Source: Candidatus Tectomicrobia bacterium (GTDB lineage Bacteria > UBA8248). Taken from it: 64,000 nucleotides of DNA. Below are positions 51,629-59,291 of the stretch, in pieces. Both the position numbers and the translations under genes were made by a program. A model generated the notes under the pieces. The model was not told the DNA's origin. It worked only from the letters and a program-made list of their open reading frames with translations, and made no database searches. The stretch lies in the NCBI GenBank assembly GCA_016192135.1, contig JACPUR010000023.1:44084-108083 (forward strand). The letters run 5' to 3'. Each line of letters begins with the position of its first letter. The stretch's first letter is position 1.

Positions 51629-52231
51629 TCAGGAATATCTCTTCGTGTAGTCGAGCTTCACCGTCCGCGCGGCGTAGCGCCCCGCGCCCTCCCCGACCGG
51701 CTCGAAGACGCTGCACTTCTCCAGGTCGCGCGGGTAGACGTGCACCGAGACCGCCGTCTCCCCGAGGGGGTTCGTCACCTGGTGGATGTCGGCGCAGGCG
51801 CACACGCACTCGGGCTCCCCCGCCTTGGGGGTATGGGGTGCCTCCCGGCGCAGCGACACCTCCCCGCCCGCCCGCGCCTCCCTCTCGGTCGAGAAGTTCA
51901 CGACTTCCAGGCCCCCCTCGATCATCCCCACCATCCCCCAGGTGCCGTCGTGGTCGTGGATGGGGGTGCCCTGGCCCGGCCGCCACACCATGGCCGCCAC
52001 CACGAAGCGGTCCCCCGGGTCGCGGTGGAGGAGGTGGCGCGCGTAGCCCTTCTCCGAGGGCGTCCGGGCCGCCTCCGGCAGCCAGTCCCGCTCGATGAGG
52101 AGCCTTCTCAGCGCCGGCTCCGCCGCCCGGATGAAGTCCCGGCCCCGGAAGCCCTGCTCATAGAGGAATTCCAGCGCCCCCACGAAGCGGGCGAAATGCG
52201 CGGACTTGGGCGCTGCGACGGCGGTCGTCAT
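51629..52231 (-). CDS. Cysteine dioxygenase-like cupin protein
   Basis: A 200-residue cupin of the cysteine dioxygenase type I family. After a helical N-terminus the metal motif reads P-I-H-D-H-D-G-T-W-G near residue 91; the third His is in A-D-I-H-Q-V-T-N near 150; a late Y-P-R-D-L segment follows. It probably oxidises a thiol (cysteine, mercaptopropionate or another) with iron and oxygen. Start ATG 52231 follows GGAGGGCCC; an ATG 14 codons earlier is a weaker choice. Confidence 0.82.
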   Translation of the reverse strand: MTTAVAAPKSAHFARFVGALEFLYEQGFRGRDFIRAAEPALRRLLIERDWLPEAARTPSEKGYARHLLHRDPGDRFVVAAMVWRPGQGTPIHDHDGTWGMVGMIEGGLEVVNFSTEREARAGGEVSLRREAPHTPKAGEPECVCACADIHQVTNPLGETAVSVHVYPRDLEKCSVFEPVGEGAGRYAARTVKLDYTKRYS

Positions 52232-52323
52232 GGGAGGGCCCTCCGGAAGGCGCGCGGCGGGATATGAAACCACGGCGAGGGGGGAGGTGTCGAGGAGGGG
52301 GAAATTTACCGCAGGACCTGTAT

Positions 52324-52881
52324 CTACCTGTCCTCCCTTTCAAGTCGCCTTCTAGCCAGCACCAAGGCACGTTGCGCCTCAACATTGAAGCCGTCCCTAC
52401 TCTTCATACGAAACTTGCATCCAACGCATCTCCAGGCCCACCAACCCCAGAAATTAAGTTTCTGTTCTAGTTGAGTGCCACACCGCGGGCATCTTGGTGG
52501 ATTTTCGACAACGACATCATTCGGATTGAGAGTGGGAACGGTTTCAAGAGAATTAAACTGCGCAATAATCGGCCAATTCACCCCTGCATGATTCAGGTCG
52601 TCAAGCGACATATCTTCGGCATTCGGATCTCCACTCCGAACAATCCTACCCGCTAGCTCTTCCGATTCAAGAGCCTGGGATTTATTTCGTCTTACACGAA
52701 ATAGAATAATTCCCCCCACTAAGATTGCGAGAACCCATTCAAAGGCCAAGAACTTGAAGACATATAAAATAAACGCAAGGAACAATAAACCCAGGAATGA
52801 CACGGTGGGCCGAAGAAACTCTCTAAGCAGGGGGAAAATTATTTCTTTGAACGAGTCTTTCCGGAAGTTCGAATTAGACAA
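52324..52881 (-). CDS. Membrane protein with C-terminal zinc ribbon, AT-richer gene
   Basis: A 185-residue protein, start read as TTG at 52881 with GGGAG upstream. Two hydrophobic helices lie at about 26-45 and 47-62. A soluble middle part follows, then a zinc ribbon: C-P-R-C-G near 132 and C-V-G-C near 155, and a basic tail (A-R-R-R-L-E-R-E-D-R). The base composition is far more AT-rich than its neighbours, suggesting recent gain. No family recognised. Confidence 0.65.
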   Translation of the reverse strand: MSNSNFRKDSFKEIIFPLLREFLRPTVSFLGLLFLAFILYVFKFLAFEWVLAILVGGIILFRVRRNKSQALESEELAGRIVRSGDPNAEDMSLDDLNHAGVNWPIIAQFNSLETVPTLNPNDVVVENPPRCPRCGTQLEQKLNFWGWWAWRCVGCKFRMKSRDGFNVEAQRALVLARRRLEREDR

Positions 52882-52953
52882 TCGGGAAGGCTCCCAAACT
52901 GAGCAAGGAAAAACTCCATGTTCTTACGGGAGAAAAATCTTGCGAATTCGTGA

Positions 52954-53196
52954 TCACCGAATTATTCGATCGATTTTGTTGTCGATCCACTCTGCTGATC
53001 TTTTCTGAGCTTCCTTGTACGCCTCATCTGCGGATGCAAAAAGATTTTTGCTTTCTTCGGAATATACTTTCTTTCCCCCTTTGCTTATCTTGATGGAATA
53101 CTTCCAGCTTCCCATCTGAAAACATTTTATCAGGCATGTATGCGCTCTATGCGTGAAAGGTGCATATGCATTCGCGGATACGAAGGGTTTTGGCAT
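52954..53196 (-). CDS. Small uncharacterised protein, 80 residues, AT-rich
   Basis: A short protein with S-W-K-Y-S-I-K-I-S-K-G-G-K-K-V-Y, then a helix A-D-E-A-Y-K-E-A-Q-K-R-S-A-E-W-I. It resembles small beta-beta-alpha proteins that carry a double-stranded-RNA-like or arm-type fold, but no assignment is possible. ATG 53196 has TTGGAGG seven bases upstream. It precedes the zinc-ribbon gene by 72 bases on the same strand, so the two may be an operon within the AT-rich segment. Confidence 0.55.
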   Translation of the reverse strand: MPKPFVSANAYAPFTHRAHTCLIKCFQMGSWKYSIKISKGGKKVYSEESKNLFASADEAYKEAQKRSAEWIDNKIDRIIR

Positions 53197-53315
53197 CTCC
53201 GAGACCTCCAAAACAATCACGATTGTTGCTTGCTCCGCATCTTCTAATTTTCCATTACAAGAATAATAACATAATCGTGACCACTCTCAGAAGATTCAAG
53301 TCTCCCGCCCCCCAC

Positions 53316-53362
53316 AAAAAACCGCCCCGGGCGGCGGCCGGGCCGAGGCCTCTCCCGGGGCG
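53316..53362 (-). terminator. Intrinsic terminator after the 58-residue gene
   Basis: Minus strand: 9-bp stem (53354-53362 with 53323-53331), 22-base loop, then six T (53321-53316). It starts 23 bases after the gene. The T-tract side, 53316-53339, is identical to the terminator at 53667. Confidence 0.75.
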
Positions 53363-53384
53363 CGGTATTTCCTTCCGTGGTCCC

Positions 53385-53561
53385 CTAGCTGAAATTCTCC
53401 TTCTGCAGCTCCTCGGCGAAGAGCTTGGCCTGCTGGAAGCACTTGGTGGGGCTAGGGGGCGTGTTGAGGAGGCCGGGCTGGCCGGTGAAGGCGGCGACGA
53501 AGAGGTCGCGGGCGAGCTCGGCGACGAATCTCTCTTTCTCGGTTGCGTACAAAGGAGGCAT
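53385..53561 (-). CDS. Small uncharacterised protein, 58 residues
   Basis: A short helical protein (P-P-L-Y-A-T-E-K-E-R-F-V-A-E-L-A-R-D-L-F-V-A-A-F) with a tail K-C-F-Q-Q-A-K-L-F-A-E-E-L-Q. ATG 53561 follows GGAAGGGAGAAC, an excellent ribosome site. It is bracketed by two terminators, so it is its own transcription unit or receives read-through from hsp20. Function unknown; possibly stress-linked by context. Confidence 0.65.
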   Translation of the reverse strand: MPPLYATEKERFVAELARDLFVAAFTGQPGLLNTPPSPTKCFQQAKLFAEELQKENFS

Positions 53562-53666
53562 GTTCTCCCTTCCGGTTTTGGCGGCGGTTTCATGCGCCGG
53601 CGATCGGCCGGCCGGAGCATCCGGCGGATGATGGTAGCACGCACCCGCGCGTCCGCGGCGGAGCGC

Positions 53667-53715
53667 AAAAAACCGCCCCGGGCGGCGGCCGCGTATGACG
53701 CCGCGCCGGGGCGGT
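53667..53715 (-). terminator. Intrinsic terminator after hsp20
   Basis: Minus strand: CCGCCCCGG / CCGGGGCGG stem (53706-53714 with 53673-53681), then six T (53672-53667). It lies 42 bases after the hsp20 stop. Confidence 0.8.
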
Positions 53716-53756
53716 CTGAACTCCCCCCCCATCAAGAGAAGGGGGGAGAGGCTGGC

Positions 53757-54179
53757 TTACTGGATGGCGATCTTGTGGGGCTTGGCCTTCTCCGACAGCG
53801 GGATGCGGACGGTGAGGACGCCGTCCTTGAGCTCGGCGCGGGTATCGGTCTCCGAGACGATGCCGGGCAGGGCCACCCGCCGGCTCACGGAGCCGGCGCG
53901 CCGCTCGCGCCGGTAGAAGCGCTCGCCCTTCTCCTCGTGCTCGGCCTGGTAGCCGGCCGTGATGGAGAGGACGCCGTTGTGCACCTGCACATCGATGTCC
54001 TCGCGCCGGTAGCCGGGCAGCGAGGCCCGCACGACCATCTCCGTCCCGGTCTGGGAGATGTCGAGGGGCAGGGTGCCGTCCTCGCCGTCGTAGCCGAAGG
54101 CGGGCCGGAAGGGCTCTTCCATCAGGCGGCTGAGGTTCTGGAGCATGTTCATGGGGTCGCGGGTCATGAGCGTGGCCAT
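53757..54179 (-). CDS. Small heat-shock protein Hsp20
   Basis: A 140-residue alpha-crystallin-type chaperone that holds unfolding proteins. The alpha-crystallin domain (about 36-135) has V-R-A-S-L-P-G-Y-R-R-E-D-I-D-V, G-x-L-S-I-T-A-G-Y, and A-E-L-K-D-G-V-L-T-V-R-I-P; the C-terminal tail keeps K-I-A-I. ATG 54179 is preceded by AAGGAGGT, a near-perfect ribosome site. A very good promoter lies upstream. Confidence 0.95.
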   Translation of the reverse strand: MATLMTRDPMNMLQNLSRLMEEPFRPAFGYDGEDGTLPLDISQTGTEMVVRASLPGYRREDIDVQVHNGVLSITAGYQAEHEEKGERFYRRERRAGSVSRRVALPGIVSETDTRAELKDGVLTVRIPLSEKAKPHKIAIQ

Positions 54180-54269
54180 TTGGGTTACCTCCTTCTGGGT
54201 CCTTGGTTCTGTTCCGGGTCCTATGAGCTCCTGGGGGGCTTCCCGCCCCAATTATCTTCTTCGATGAGC

Positions 54270-54298
54270 AATATATTTTCTTAGTGTTAATATGTCAA
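54270..54298 (-). promoter_or_regulatory. Promoter of hsp20
   Basis: Minus strand: TTGACA (54293-54298), 17-base spacer, TATATT (54270-54275), in an AT-rich patch. The leader is about 85 bases, long enough for an RNA thermosensor, but none is evident by eye. Confidence 0.75.
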
Positions 54299-54330
54299 GT
54301 ATAATTTGCCTGTCTTTTTAATTCAGATAA

Positions 54331-54724
54331 GTAAATTTCGTGCCCTTTTCGGCCTGAAGATGAAAGTGCGCGAAATTGGCGTCATTTGCGGTAGCGGCTG
54401 GGCGCGCATGAGGGGTTATGCTGGGAGGGACGCCGCCCGGAAGGCGGCTGCGTCAGGAGAGGGCCAGGGGGCGGGCCTTCAGGCAGAGAAAATGCCCCCG
54501 ATGAGGGCACATAAGGGCTGAATTCCCCCTGCTTTTCACGATATTTCACGATATTCCAGGGGAAAAAATTGGCCCGGCGGCGGATTCGGAGGCTTTCCGG
54601 GGGCGCGGAGAGGGCCGAGGAAGGCGAGGGAAGAGGGGGGAAAGAGCCCCTTTTTCACCGATATTCACCGATATTCGAGGCGAAAAAATCGCCGCGGAAA
54701 GGGAAACCGGCGGGTTTCGGGCGG
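54331..54724. repeat. Intergenic region with two sets of tandem decamers
   Basis: About 390 bases without a gene, between the selenoprotein gene and the hsp20 promoter. TTTCACGATA occurs twice in tandem (54534-54543, 54544-54553). The close variant TTCACCGATA also occurs twice in tandem (54654-54663, 54664-54673). Each pair is followed within 10-15 bases by GAAAAAAT and GGCC/CGCC, so the two units are diverged copies 120 bases apart. Ten-base spacing puts each half-site on the same helix face. Confidence 0.6.
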
Positions 54725-55552
54725 TCAGGGGCTCTCCCCGGGATAGGCGTGCCGCCGCCAGCGGTAGCCGGGCTCGAGGAGGGCGCCGGGCGACCGGGCG
54801 CTCTCGAGGAGGCCCAGGGCGTCGAGAAAAACCTGTCGCTGCTGGGCCGGCCGGCCCGGCTCGCCCAGGGGATGGCCGAGGGGCCAATGGAGAAAGACGG
54901 CGCGGGGGGGCCGCACCTGGAGGGTGATCTCCCGGACGATGCTGAGGGAGACGGTGGGGATGCCCGCCGCCTCGATGGCCCGCGCGACCAGACCCACGGT
55001 CCGGTTGCAGAGGCCTCAGGCGGGGGCGAGGAGGACGGCGTCGGCCCCGGCCTCGGCCAGCCTCCGGGCGGCGGCGGGGGCGGTCTCCCGAATGAGGCGT
55101 TCGACCAGGGGGCCGTCCACGTGGCCCATGAAGCCCAGGTGGAGGGGGGCCGGTCCGGCGACGCGGCCCTCGCGGGCGAGCTCCTCCAGGCGGTCGAGCG
55201 GCAGGATGACGTTGAGGTCCCGGTCGGCGTCGCGGTGGTCGTAGTAGTCGTGGGTGATGACGAGGTTACCGCGGGGCGTGCCGGCGGGGATCTCCCGGAA
55301 GGTGGGGTCGCCGTCCGGGTTCCGCATGTCGAAGGGGGGCTGGCTCCGGAGGTGGACGCCCCCCGTGGTGACGAGGGCGACGCGGCACCGGGTCAGGGGC
55401 TTGGCGAGGGGCGCCCACGGATCGGCCTCCCCCGCGCCTTCTTCCGCGCCTTCTTGCGCGAACCGGCGGCCCCGGGCCCAGCGGTCCACCAGGCCCGGGA
55501 ACATGCCCAGCAGGCGGGCGGCGAGGCGGTTCCTGGCGCGCCGCAGATCCAT
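54725..55552 (-). CDS. GrdB-like selenoprotein (glycine/sarcosine/betaine reductase selenoprotein B family), TGA read as Sec
   Basis: A 275-residue protein if the single in-frame TGA at 55016-55018 is read as selenocysteine (residue 179). The motif is U-G-L-C-N-R-T, a U-x-x-C-x-x-T redox site, preceded by A-D-A-V-L-L-A-P-A and followed without frame change by V-G-L-V-A-R-A-I-E-A-A-G-I-P-T-V, the conserved family sequence. Upstream are family blocks C-R-V-A-L-V-T-T-G-G-V-H, T-H-D-Y-Y-D-H-R-D-A-D and G-F-M-G-H-V-D-G-P. A SECIS-like hairpin follows the TGA. Relatives include the substrate-binding subunit B of glycine reductase, but this short form occurs without the rest of that complex; a thiol-redox or reductase role is inferred. 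It lies 33 bases after doxX. Confidence 0.88.
54977..55018 (-). promoter_or_regulatory. Bacterial SECIS element
   Basis: In the mRNA, 11 bases after the UGA begins a 7-bp hairpin: CCGGACC (55004-54998), loop GUG (54997-54995), GGUCUGG (54994-54988), with one G-U pair. An outer GGCC/GGCC pairing (positions 1-4 and 36-39 after the UGA) can extend the stem. The loop starts 19 bases after UGA and begins with G, as known bacterial SECIS models require. It would bind SelB. Confidence 0.8.
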
Positions 55553-55585
55553 GGCGCCGCTTTCTCCTCCAGCCGGGCCGGCGGG

Positions 55586-56047
55586 TCAGTCGAGGGAGAT
55601 GCGGCCGCCCTTGCGGGCGGTCCGCAGGGTGAAGCGGCCTCCCCCGATGAGAAGCGAGGCGGCCGTCGCGAGGAGCAGGAAGAGCGAGTACTCGAAGCCC
55701 GCGGCCGCGGCGCGGCCGTCCGGGAGGGCCATCCCCCGCATGAAGAAGCCCTGGTTCAGGTGGACGAACAAGAACGCGCCCGCCATGATGGGGATGTTCA
55801 GCAGGGCGCCGATCCGGGGGTAGAGGCCGATCAGCAGCATGAGCCCGCCGGCGCCGTGGCCCAGGACGATGTACCAGGCGGAGAGCTCCGGCAGCGGCAC
55901 CATGTACCGGGTGGCGTTGGCCTGGGCCAGGGCGGGGATCCCGATGACGGCCCCGGCGTAGTAGGCGTGCATGAGGTAGTAGGCGCCGAGCGCCAAGCGG
56001 AGGAGGGTGGCCCCCAGCTCCCGGGCGAAGGTCCAACCGTTGTTCAT
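55586..56047 (-). CDS. DoxX family membrane protein
   Basis: A 153-residue inner-membrane protein with four hydrophobic helices (about 12-32, 55-75, 80-100, 118-138). Family marks: L-L-R-L-A-L-G-A-Y-Y-L near the start and G-G-L-M-L-L-I-G-L-Y-P-R-I-G-A near 68. DoxX proteins are linked to thiol/thiosulfate redox and quinone reduction. ATG 56047 follows GGAGGAGAG. It precedes the selenoprotein gene by 33 bases, so a membrane-redox partnership is plausible (inference). Confidence 0.85.
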   Translation of the reverse strand: MNNGWTFARELGATLLRLALGAYYLMHAYYAGAVIGIPALAQANATRYMVPLPELSAWYIVLGHGAGGLMLLIGLYPRIGALLNIPIMAGAFLFVHLNQGFFMRGMALPDGRAAAAGFEYSLFLLLATAASLLIGGGRFTLRTARKGGRISLD

Positions 56048-56133
56048 CCGTCGCTCTCCTCCGAGGGTTGGAGAGGGGGGCGGATCTGGATCCGGCGCAA
56101 CAACCGGCCGAATAGAGTCCCGCCCCATATTGA

Positions 56134-56161
56134 TCTATATTCGCCCCGGATTCCAGGCCAA
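56134..56161 (-). promoter_or_regulatory. Putative promoter of the doxX-selenoprotein operon
   Basis: Minus strand: TTGGCC (56156-56161), 16-base spacer, TATAGA (56134-56139), about 87 bases before the doxX ATG. The -35 match is only moderate. Confidence 0.35.
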
Positions 56162-56293
56162 AACGGCGGGGCGGGAATCGCTTCGCCCGCCGGGTTGTTC
56201 CGGCGGGGGGAAGCGGAAGCGGCGGGATGACGTACCGCCCCGGCGGCGGTTTCTAAAATGCCCTTTATGAAACAATAAGATAGCGGGTGACGA

Positions 56294-56764
56294 ATGACGC
56301 CCCGGCCCTTCGGATGGAAGCCGCTCGGCCTGGTTCTCCTGGCCCTGGCGCTCATCGCCGGGACGGGGGCCCCCGCCGGTGCGGCCGCCCCCCTGAACCT
56401 GGCCCGCGGGGGCCTCGCCCTGCACGGCTACGACCCCGTCGCCTATTTCGAGGAAGGGAAGCCGGTGAAGGGACAGGCCGCGCACAGCCTCTCCTGGATG
56501 GGGGCCACCTGGCGCTTCGCGAGCGACCCGAACAAGAAGGCCTTTCAAGCCGGGCCGGAGCGCTACGCGCCGCAGTACGGAGGCTACTGCGCCTGGGCGG
56601 TGAGCGAGGGCTACACGGCGGACATCGATCCGAACGCCTGGAGGATCGTGAACGGGAAGCTCTATCTCAACTACAGCAAATCCATCCAGCGGAGGTGGGA
56701 GAAGGACATCCCCGGCCACATCGCCAAGGCGGACCGCAACTGGCCCGGGGTGCTGAAGAAGTAG
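56294..56764 (+). CDS. Exported YHS-domain protein
   Basis: A 156-residue protein with a signal peptide (core L-G-L-V-L-L-A-L-A-L-I, cut near A-G-A-A-A at 31). The YHS-like region has L-A-L-H-G-Y-D-P-V-A-Y-F near 40, G-A-T-W-R-F-A-S near 70, and Q-Y-G-G-Y-C-A-W-A-V near 93. YHS domains often go with metal or thiol proteins; here it is probably periplasmic. It is upstream of TVP38 and a MerA-like flavoprotein, with a 65-base gap. Confidence 0.85.
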   Translation: MTPRPFGWKPLGLVLLALALIAGTGAPAGAAAPLNLARGGLALHGYDPVAYFEEGKPVKGQAAHSLSWMGATWRFASDPNKKAFQAGPERYAPQYGGYCAWAVSEGYTADIDPNAWRIVNGKLYLNYSKSIQRRWEKDIPGHIAKADRNWPGVLKK

Positions 56765-56829
56765 GCCCGCCCCCTTTCACCTCGCGCCCGTACAGGCGCG
56801 CCATGCGCCCCGGCGGGAAGAGGCGCCCC

Positions 56830-57597
56830 ATGAACCTTCCACCGGCGGAGACGGATCGCCCGATGGCGGAAAAAACCAGCGGCCGGATTACGATGAGGCA
56901 GTGGCTCCCTCCCCTCGTCCTCATCGGGGCGCTGGCGCTCTTCTTCCTCGCCGGCCTCGACAAGCACGTGACCTTCGCTTCCCTGCGGGAGAATCACCAG
57001 GCGCTCCAGGACTGGGTCGGGCGGCTGGGATGGACGGCGCCCATCCTCTACATCCTCCTCTACATCGCCGTGGTGACCTTCTCGATCCCGGGCGCGGGGG
57101 TGATGAGCCTCGGGGGCGGCTTTCTCTTCGGCACCCTCCCGGCCACCCTCTGCATCGTGACGGGGGCGACCATCGGAGCCTCGATCCTCTTCTTCATCGC
57201 CAAGACCTCGCTGGGCGATCCCCTGCGCCGGCGGGCCGGTCCCTGGATGAAGCGCATGGAGGCGGGCTTCGCCGAGAACGCCCTGAGCTACTTGCTGGTG
57301 CTCCGGATCATGCCCATCTTCCCCTTCTTCATCGTGAACCTCGTCCCGGCCTTCCTGGGGGTACCGTTCCGCATCTATTTCATCGCCACCTTCCTCGGCA
57401 TCATCCCCGCCACCTTCGTCCTCGCCTCGGTGGGGGCCGGGCTGGGCAGCGTCCTCGAGAGGGGCGGGGAGTTCAGCGTGGGGGGCATCTTCACGCCGCA
57501 GGTCATGATCGCCCTGACGGGGCTGGCCGTCCTCGCCCTCGTCCCCGCCGCCTACAAGAAGCTGAGGGCCCGGAAGGGGGAGGGAAGCCTTCCATGA
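56830..57597 (+). CDS. TVP38/TMEM64 family membrane protein
   Basis: A 255-residue inner-membrane protein of the DedA/SNARE-associated fold, with about six helices. The signature runs near residue 95: F-S-I-P-G-A-G-V-M-S-L-G-G-G-F-L-F-G, followed by G-A-T-I-G-A-S and later R-I-M-P-I-F-P-F-F-I-V-N near 160. ATG 56830 has GGGAAGAGG upstream; an ATG at 56803 is less likely. Its stop overlaps the flavoprotein start (ATGA); fusions of these two families are known, supporting joint function. Confidence 0.9.
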   Translation: MNLPPAETDRPMAEKTSGRITMRQWLPPLVLIGALALFFLAGLDKHVTFASLRENHQALQDWVGRLGWTAPILYILLYIAVVTFSIPGAGVMSLGGGFLFGTLPATLCIVTGATIGASILFFIAKTSLGDPLRRRAGPWMKRMEAGFAENALSYLLVLRIMPIFPFFIVNLVPAFLGVPFRIYFIATFLGIIPATFVLASVGAGLGSVLERGGEFSVGGIFTPQVMIALTGLAVLALVPAAYKKLRARKGEGSLP

Positions 57598-59099
57598 GCA
57601 CCTCCATGATCGAGCCCCGCGACGCCCACAACGAGCGTCTTCTTGCCAACGTCCGTCCGCCGGGCTGGAAGAATCCCGAGGCGAGGGGGACCTACAACCT
57701 CGCCGTCCTGGGCGGGGGGACGGCGGGCCTCGTGGCGGCGGCGGGGGCGGCGGGGCTGGGCGCCCGGGTGGCCCTCGTCGAGAAGCACTTTTTGGGAGGC
57801 GACTGCCTCAACTTCGGCTGCGTCCCGAGCAAGGGCCTCCTGCGGAGCGCCCACGCGCGGGCGGAGGGGGCGCGGCTGGAGGACGGGACGCCGCCGGACT
57901 TCGCCTCGGCCATGGAGCGGATGCGGCGGCTCAGGGCGCGGATCAGCCATCACGACTCGGCCGAGCGCTTCAAGGGGCTGGGGGTGGACGTCTTCCTGGG
58001 CGAGGGGCGCTTCACCGGCCCCCGCGCGCTGGAGGTGGGGGGCCAGACCCTGCGCTTCGCCCGGGCGGTGGTCGCCACCGGGAGCCGGGCGGGGATCCCC
58101 CCCATCCCCGGGCTGGCGGAGGCGGGCCCCCTCACGAACGAAACCCTCTTCAGCCTGACCGAGCGCCCGGCCCGGCTGGCCGTGATCGGGGGCGGGCCCA
58201 TCGGGTGCGAGATGGCCCAGGCCTTCCAGCGCCTGGGGGCGCGGGTGACCCTGCTCGAGGTGGCGGATCGGCTCCTGCTCAAGGACGACCCGGAGGCCGG
58301 GCGCATCGTGCTCGAGGCGCTGCGCCGGGACGGAGTGGAGGTTGTCCTCTCGGCCCGGATCGCGCGCGCCGAGGCGCGGGGAGAAGAAAAGGTCATCCAT
58401 TTCGCCGGGCCGGACGGCCGGGAGCGCGAGGCGCGGGCTGAGGCCGTCCTCGTGGCGGCGGGCCGGGTGCCCCGGGTGGAGAACCTGGGCCTGGAGGCGG
58501 CGGGCGTCGCCTTCGACCCGCGCAAGGGAGTGCGGGTGGACGACCGCCTGCGCACCACCAACCCGCGCATCTACGCCGCCGGGGACGTGTGCTCGCGCTA
58601 CCAGTTCACCCACGCGGCGGACTTCATGGCCCGGGCGGTGCTGGCGAACGCGCTCTTCCTCGGGCGGCGGAGGGCCTCCGCCCTGGTCATCCCCTGGTGC
58701 ACCTACACCGACCCTCAGGTGGCGGCGGTGGGGACGCCCGAGGCCGAGGCGGCCGCCCAGGGAATCGAGACGCAGGCCTTCGTCCAGCCGCTCGAGGGGG
58801 TGGACCGCGCGGTGCTGGACGGGGAGACGGAGGGCTTCGCCAAGGCGTGGGTCAAGAAGGGCACGGACGAGATTGTGGGCGCCACGATCGTCGCCCGGAA
58901 CGCGGGGGACATGATCGGCCTCTACACCCTGGCCATCCAGAGGGGCGCGGGGCTCAGGGGCCTGGCGGATCTCATCCTCCCCTATCCCACCCAGGCCGAG
59001 GCGGTGCGCAAGACGGGGGACCTCTACAACCGCACCCGCCTCACCCCCGGCGTCAGGAAGTGGATGGGGCGGTGGCTCAAGTGGCAGAGGGGAGGGTAA
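57594..59099 (+). CDS. MerA-like FAD-dependent disulfide oxidoreductase
   Basis: A 501-residue flavoprotein. FAD site V-L-G-G-G-T-A-G-L near 39, redox disulfide G-G-D-C-L-N-F-G-C-V-P-S-K near 70, NAD site I-G-G-G-P-I-G-C-E near 197, second FAD motif I-Y-A-A-G-D-V near 322, and a dimer domain from about 355. The usual H-P-T-x-x-E near the end reads Y-P-T-Q-A-E, as in mercuric reductases, but the C-terminal Cys pair and N-terminal HMA domain of true MerA are absent. So it is unlikely to reduce Hg(II) efficiently; a thiol or quinone substrate linked to TVP38 is more likely. Confidence 0.9.
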   Translation: MSTSMIEPRDAHNERLLANVRPPGWKNPEARGTYNLAVLGGGTAGLVAAAGAAGLGARVALVEKHFLGGDCLNFGCVPSKGLLRSAHARAEGARLEDGTPPDFASAMERMRRLRARISHHDSAERFKGLGVDVFLGEGRFTGPRALEVGGQTLRFARAVVATGSRAGIPPIPGLAEAGPLTNETLFSLTERPARLAVIGGGPIGCEMAQAFQRLGARVTLLEVADRLLLKDDPEAGRIVLEALRRDGVEVVLSARIARAEARGEEKVIHFAGPDGREREARAEAVLVAAGRVPRVENLGLEAAGVAFDPRKGVRVDDRLRTTNPRIYAAGDVCSRYQFTHAADFMARAVLANALFLGRRRASALVIPWCTYTDPQVAAVGTPEAEAAAQGIETQAFVQPLEGVDRAVLDGETEGFAKAWVKKGTDEIVGATIVARNAGDMIGLYTLAIQRGAGLRGLADLILPYPTQAEAVRKTGDLYNRTRLTPGVRKWMGRWLKWQRGG

Positions 59100-59291
59100 C
59101 CCTTCCATTGCAGGAAAAGGAAAAGAAGTTTCCTGCCCTCCCCCTACCCCCTCCCAGAGGGAAGGGGAAATTCATCATCGTCTCGCTGAGGCAGGGTTTC
59201 CGTAGGTGCGCACGGCCGTGCGCCCCTACAGGTGTGCGTGAGATGGCACATAGGGGCGGGCTTGAAACCCGCCCCCACGAAGACGGCATCC
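59100..59291. repeat. Repeat cluster J
   Basis: Between converging genes: a CCCTACCCCCTCCC / GGGAAGGGG block at about 59139-59170, a diverged palindrome at about 59200-59230 (core GTGCGCACGGCCGTGCGC), and one at about 59252-59278 (core GGGCTTGAAACCC). Confidence 0.7.

Noticed and set aside
54180-54269. ROSE-type RNA thermosensor in the hsp20 leader
   Set aside because: The leader is long enough, but I see no clear pairing partner for the AAGGAGGT ribosome site by eye.
54725-55552. Pseudogene or two separate genes split by a stop
   Set aside because: Only one stop, a TGA, at the exact redox position, with conserved sequence on both sides and a SECIS-like hairpin.
57594-59099. True mercuric reductase MerA
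   Set aside because: No HMA domain, no C-terminal Cys pair and no other mer genes nearby.
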